From Isotricha intestinalis (taxonomy: Eukaryota > Ciliophora > Litostomatea > Vestibuliferida > Isotrichidae): DNA of 39,682 nt. The translations under genes were made by a program, and so were the position numbers. Of the stretch, positions 38,228-39,682 are shown piece after piece (position 1 is the first letter of the stretch; each line of letters opens with the position of its first letter). The notes below the pieces were generated by a model that saw only the letters and a list, made by a program, of their open reading frames with translations, made no database searches and was not told the origin of the DNA. The stretch spans positions 1-39,682 of the forward strand of contig JAJJLU010000467.1 in assembly GCA_023807065.1 (NCBI GenBank), in the 5' to 3' direction.

Positions 38228-39056
38228 ATGAATACTTCCTATCAAATGAATAGAAATAATATGAGTCAATTTGACAGATTAAACAGAATATCAGATAAAT
38301 TAAATAATGTAAAAATAAAAAGATATAATTTTAAAAACAAAAAAATTATAGACTTCAATAACACCAAAAAATTCAAAATTTGAATTTTTAACATCTCGTG
38401 TGGCAGATTTAAATGAACATTTAGATGAAATAATGGATCAAACAACTAAAAAATTTAATATAATAAAAGAAAATGTAATAAATATATTTAACTTATATAG
38501 ATAAATATGATAGGAAAACAAATAACAGATGAAAATCAAAAGAATGAATCTTTATTAGAAAGCAAAAATCATTTACATTAAATTATTAGAACAAAAAATA
38601 GATGAAAGATTTAATCAAGAAGCTCAAATAAGACAAGAAATTGGAAATAAATTATTAACAATAATAGATGATAAATTTAATGCTTTAAAAAATGAAGTAT
38701 CAAAAGAATCAATGAATAGATATGAATGTATTGAAAATTTAAAAAGTTATTTAGAAAATGATGTTCCAAAATTAAATGATATGGTTACTTCAGAACAAGA
38801 AAAAAGAGAAGAAGGAGATGATATTATTGCTAAAAGAATTGGAGAAGAAATTCAGAAAGTTCAAGATGTTATTCAAGCAGATAAAAAAACTAGAGAAGAA
38901 ACTGAAGAAGCTATTTTAGAAATGTTAAGAATTATGATTACTAAAACTAAAACTGAAATTGAAGGTGAAAGAAAAGATAGAGAATCAACTGAAGAAACTT
39001 TATTAAGTTTATTAGAAGATACTTGTAATAAATTAGGTCAAAATAGTGGAATTTAA
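38228..39056 (+). CDS. SF-assemblin-like protein, spliced, one apparent frameshift
   Basis: Exons 38228-38308, 38352-38474 and 38501-39056 encode an SF-assemblin homologue: SRVADLNEHLDEIMDQTTKK, KLLEQKIDERFNQE, KESMNRYECIENLKSYLEND, KKTREETEEAILEML and the family's typical ending STEETLLSLLEDTCNKL. SF-assemblins form striated fibres attached to basal bodies; here probably kinetodesmal-type rootlets. The third exon changes frame once. Dropping one A at about 38559-38561 turns SLLE-S into SLLEAKIIYIKLLEQ, which fits the family, giving about 252 residues. No GT-AG intron repairs it without losing ~20 residues (an 84-nt intron, 38475-38558, is the alternative). A sequencing error, a programmed shift or a recent lesion are all possible. 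Confidence 0.82.
38309..38351 (+). other. Intron 1 of the SF-assemblin gene (43 nt)
   Basis: Begins GTAAAAATAA and ends AATTATAG, in phase 0. Removal joins ISDKLNN to TSITPKNSKFEF. The unspliced frame reaches a stop shortly after the acceptor. Confidence 0.85.
38475..38500 (+). other. Intron 2 of the SF-assemblin gene (26 nt)
   Basis: Begins GTAATAAATA and ends ACTTATATAG, in phase 0. At 26 nt it is the shortest intron seen here. Removal joins FNIIKEN to INMIGKQITDENQ. If a longer intron running to 38558 is used instead, the frame would be restored downstream but about 20 coiled-coil residues would be lost. Confidence 0.75.
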
Positions 39057-39194
39057 ATATAATGAAATGATTTTTGTTTTGTTATTTAATTTTATTAAAT
39101 TTGAATTTTTTTTTTAATTTAAAAGAAATTTGTTTTTTATTTATTTTTTTTTTATATTAGTTAAATTATTTATACTTTTTTAAGTATTTTATTT

Positions 39195-39653
39195 TTAAAA
39201 TATGATACAATCTTTATCTTCATCTTTTTGAGTATAACCTTTAAATTTTCTAATTTTTGGTGTCATTTTTTTGTTTTTAACTTTAGGAATTATTAAATCT
39301 ATTTTTTTTTTTGTTGTAGATGGAGACTTATATATAATTCTTTGTTCTGATTTATTAATTTTTTTTAATGAAGGTTTTATTTTATTCTTTTTTTTAATTG
39401 ATTCTAAAAATTCATAATCTATGTCTCTTAAACTATCTTTATCTAAAAGATCAAAATGATATGTTCTATATTGTTTTTTAGTATCATCGTTATTTTTTTC
39501 AGTTAAATTCTCCATTTTTAATTTTGGGATTTTTTGAAAAGGAATATTTATTGATTTTTTCTTTTCATTATTTATCTTCTTTTTATTTTCAGCATCACAA
39601 GAAATAAATGGATTTCCTTTAACTTGAAAATTATATTTATTAAGATTTATCAT
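39195..39653 (-). CDS. Small basic protein ending in a CaaX box
   Basis: The 152-residue Lys-rich protein has no recognised domain. It begins MINLNKYNFQVKGNPFISCD and ends DEDKDCIIF. The last four residues, CIIF, fit a CaaX prenylation box (C149, two aliphatics, Phe), and a Lys-rich region upstream would help membrane attachment. A prenylated peripheral membrane protein is therefore plausible. There are no GTP-binding motifs, so it is not a small GTPase. The frame is complete within the window (ATG behind A/T-rich leader, stop TAA). Its function is unknown. Confidence 0.65.
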   Translation of the reverse strand: MINLNKYNFQVKGNPFISCDAENKKKINNEKKKSINIPFQKIPKLKMENLTEKNNDDTKKQYRTYHFDLLDKDSLRDIDYEFLESIKKKNKIKPSLKKINKSEQRIIYKSPSTTKKKIDLIIPKVKNKKMTPKIRKFKGYTQKDEDKDCIIF

Positions 39654-39682
39654 TATTATTTATATATTGTAAATCATTTATC

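Overview
The window reads as the end of a macronuclear chromosome from a ciliate with a very AT-rich genome. Bases 1-35 are five tandem copies of the 7-mer AATCCCC, a C-rich telomere strand, and the first gene starts only about 130 bp further in. The right edge has no telomere, so the chromosome continues. All three stop codons (TAA, TAG, TGA) end genes here, so the code is standard, which is unusual for ciliates. From memory, a CCCCAAT telomere with a standard code and strong AT bias fits litostome rumen ciliates such as Entodinium; that assignment is inference. Introns are tiny (26-50 nt, GT...AG).

Layout: (1) 0.2-4.9 kb, telomere, a short VPS13-like lipid-transfer protein and a convergent Rab GDI. 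(2) 4.9-13.1 kb, a coiled-coil protein, an enkurin-domain gene split by an intron, a two-zinc-finger RanBP2-type protein whose first finger is split by an intron, and an RRM protein. (3) 13.5-18.9 kb, a membrane-anchored bZIP factor, a PX sorting nexin, a calcineurin-like phosphoesterase fold without its catalytic residues, and a selenoprotein T gene with an in-frame UGA plus a well-formed SECIS hairpin in its 3' region. (4) 19.3-27.3 kb, a decayed CPAP/SAS-4 (TCP10 C-terminal) fragment, a pseudokinase, a cyclic-nucleotide phosphodiesterase and VPS52. (5) 27.4-39.7 kb, a split small membrane-protein gene, an Alba-RGG protein, a large basic protein, a class II-like eIF4E, a three-exon ankyrin gene, an HMG-box protein, an SF-assemblin with an apparent frameshift, and a small basic protein ending in a CaaX box.

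The genes are ordinary eukaryotic housekeeping and cytoskeletal genes on both strands, not an operon. Two themes recur: membrane traffic (VPS13-like, GDI, PX nexin, VPS52) and cilium/basal-body cytoskeleton (enkurin, SF-assemblin, CPAP remnant). The strongest new signal is the selenoprotein T/SECIS pair, which shows UGA acting as selenocysteine within about 0.6 kb of a gene that uses UGA as its stop. Long intergenic stretches are about 80-90% AT; apart from the remnants and hairpins listed, nothing in them could be identified. No tRNA, rRNA, CRISPR array or mobile element was found.
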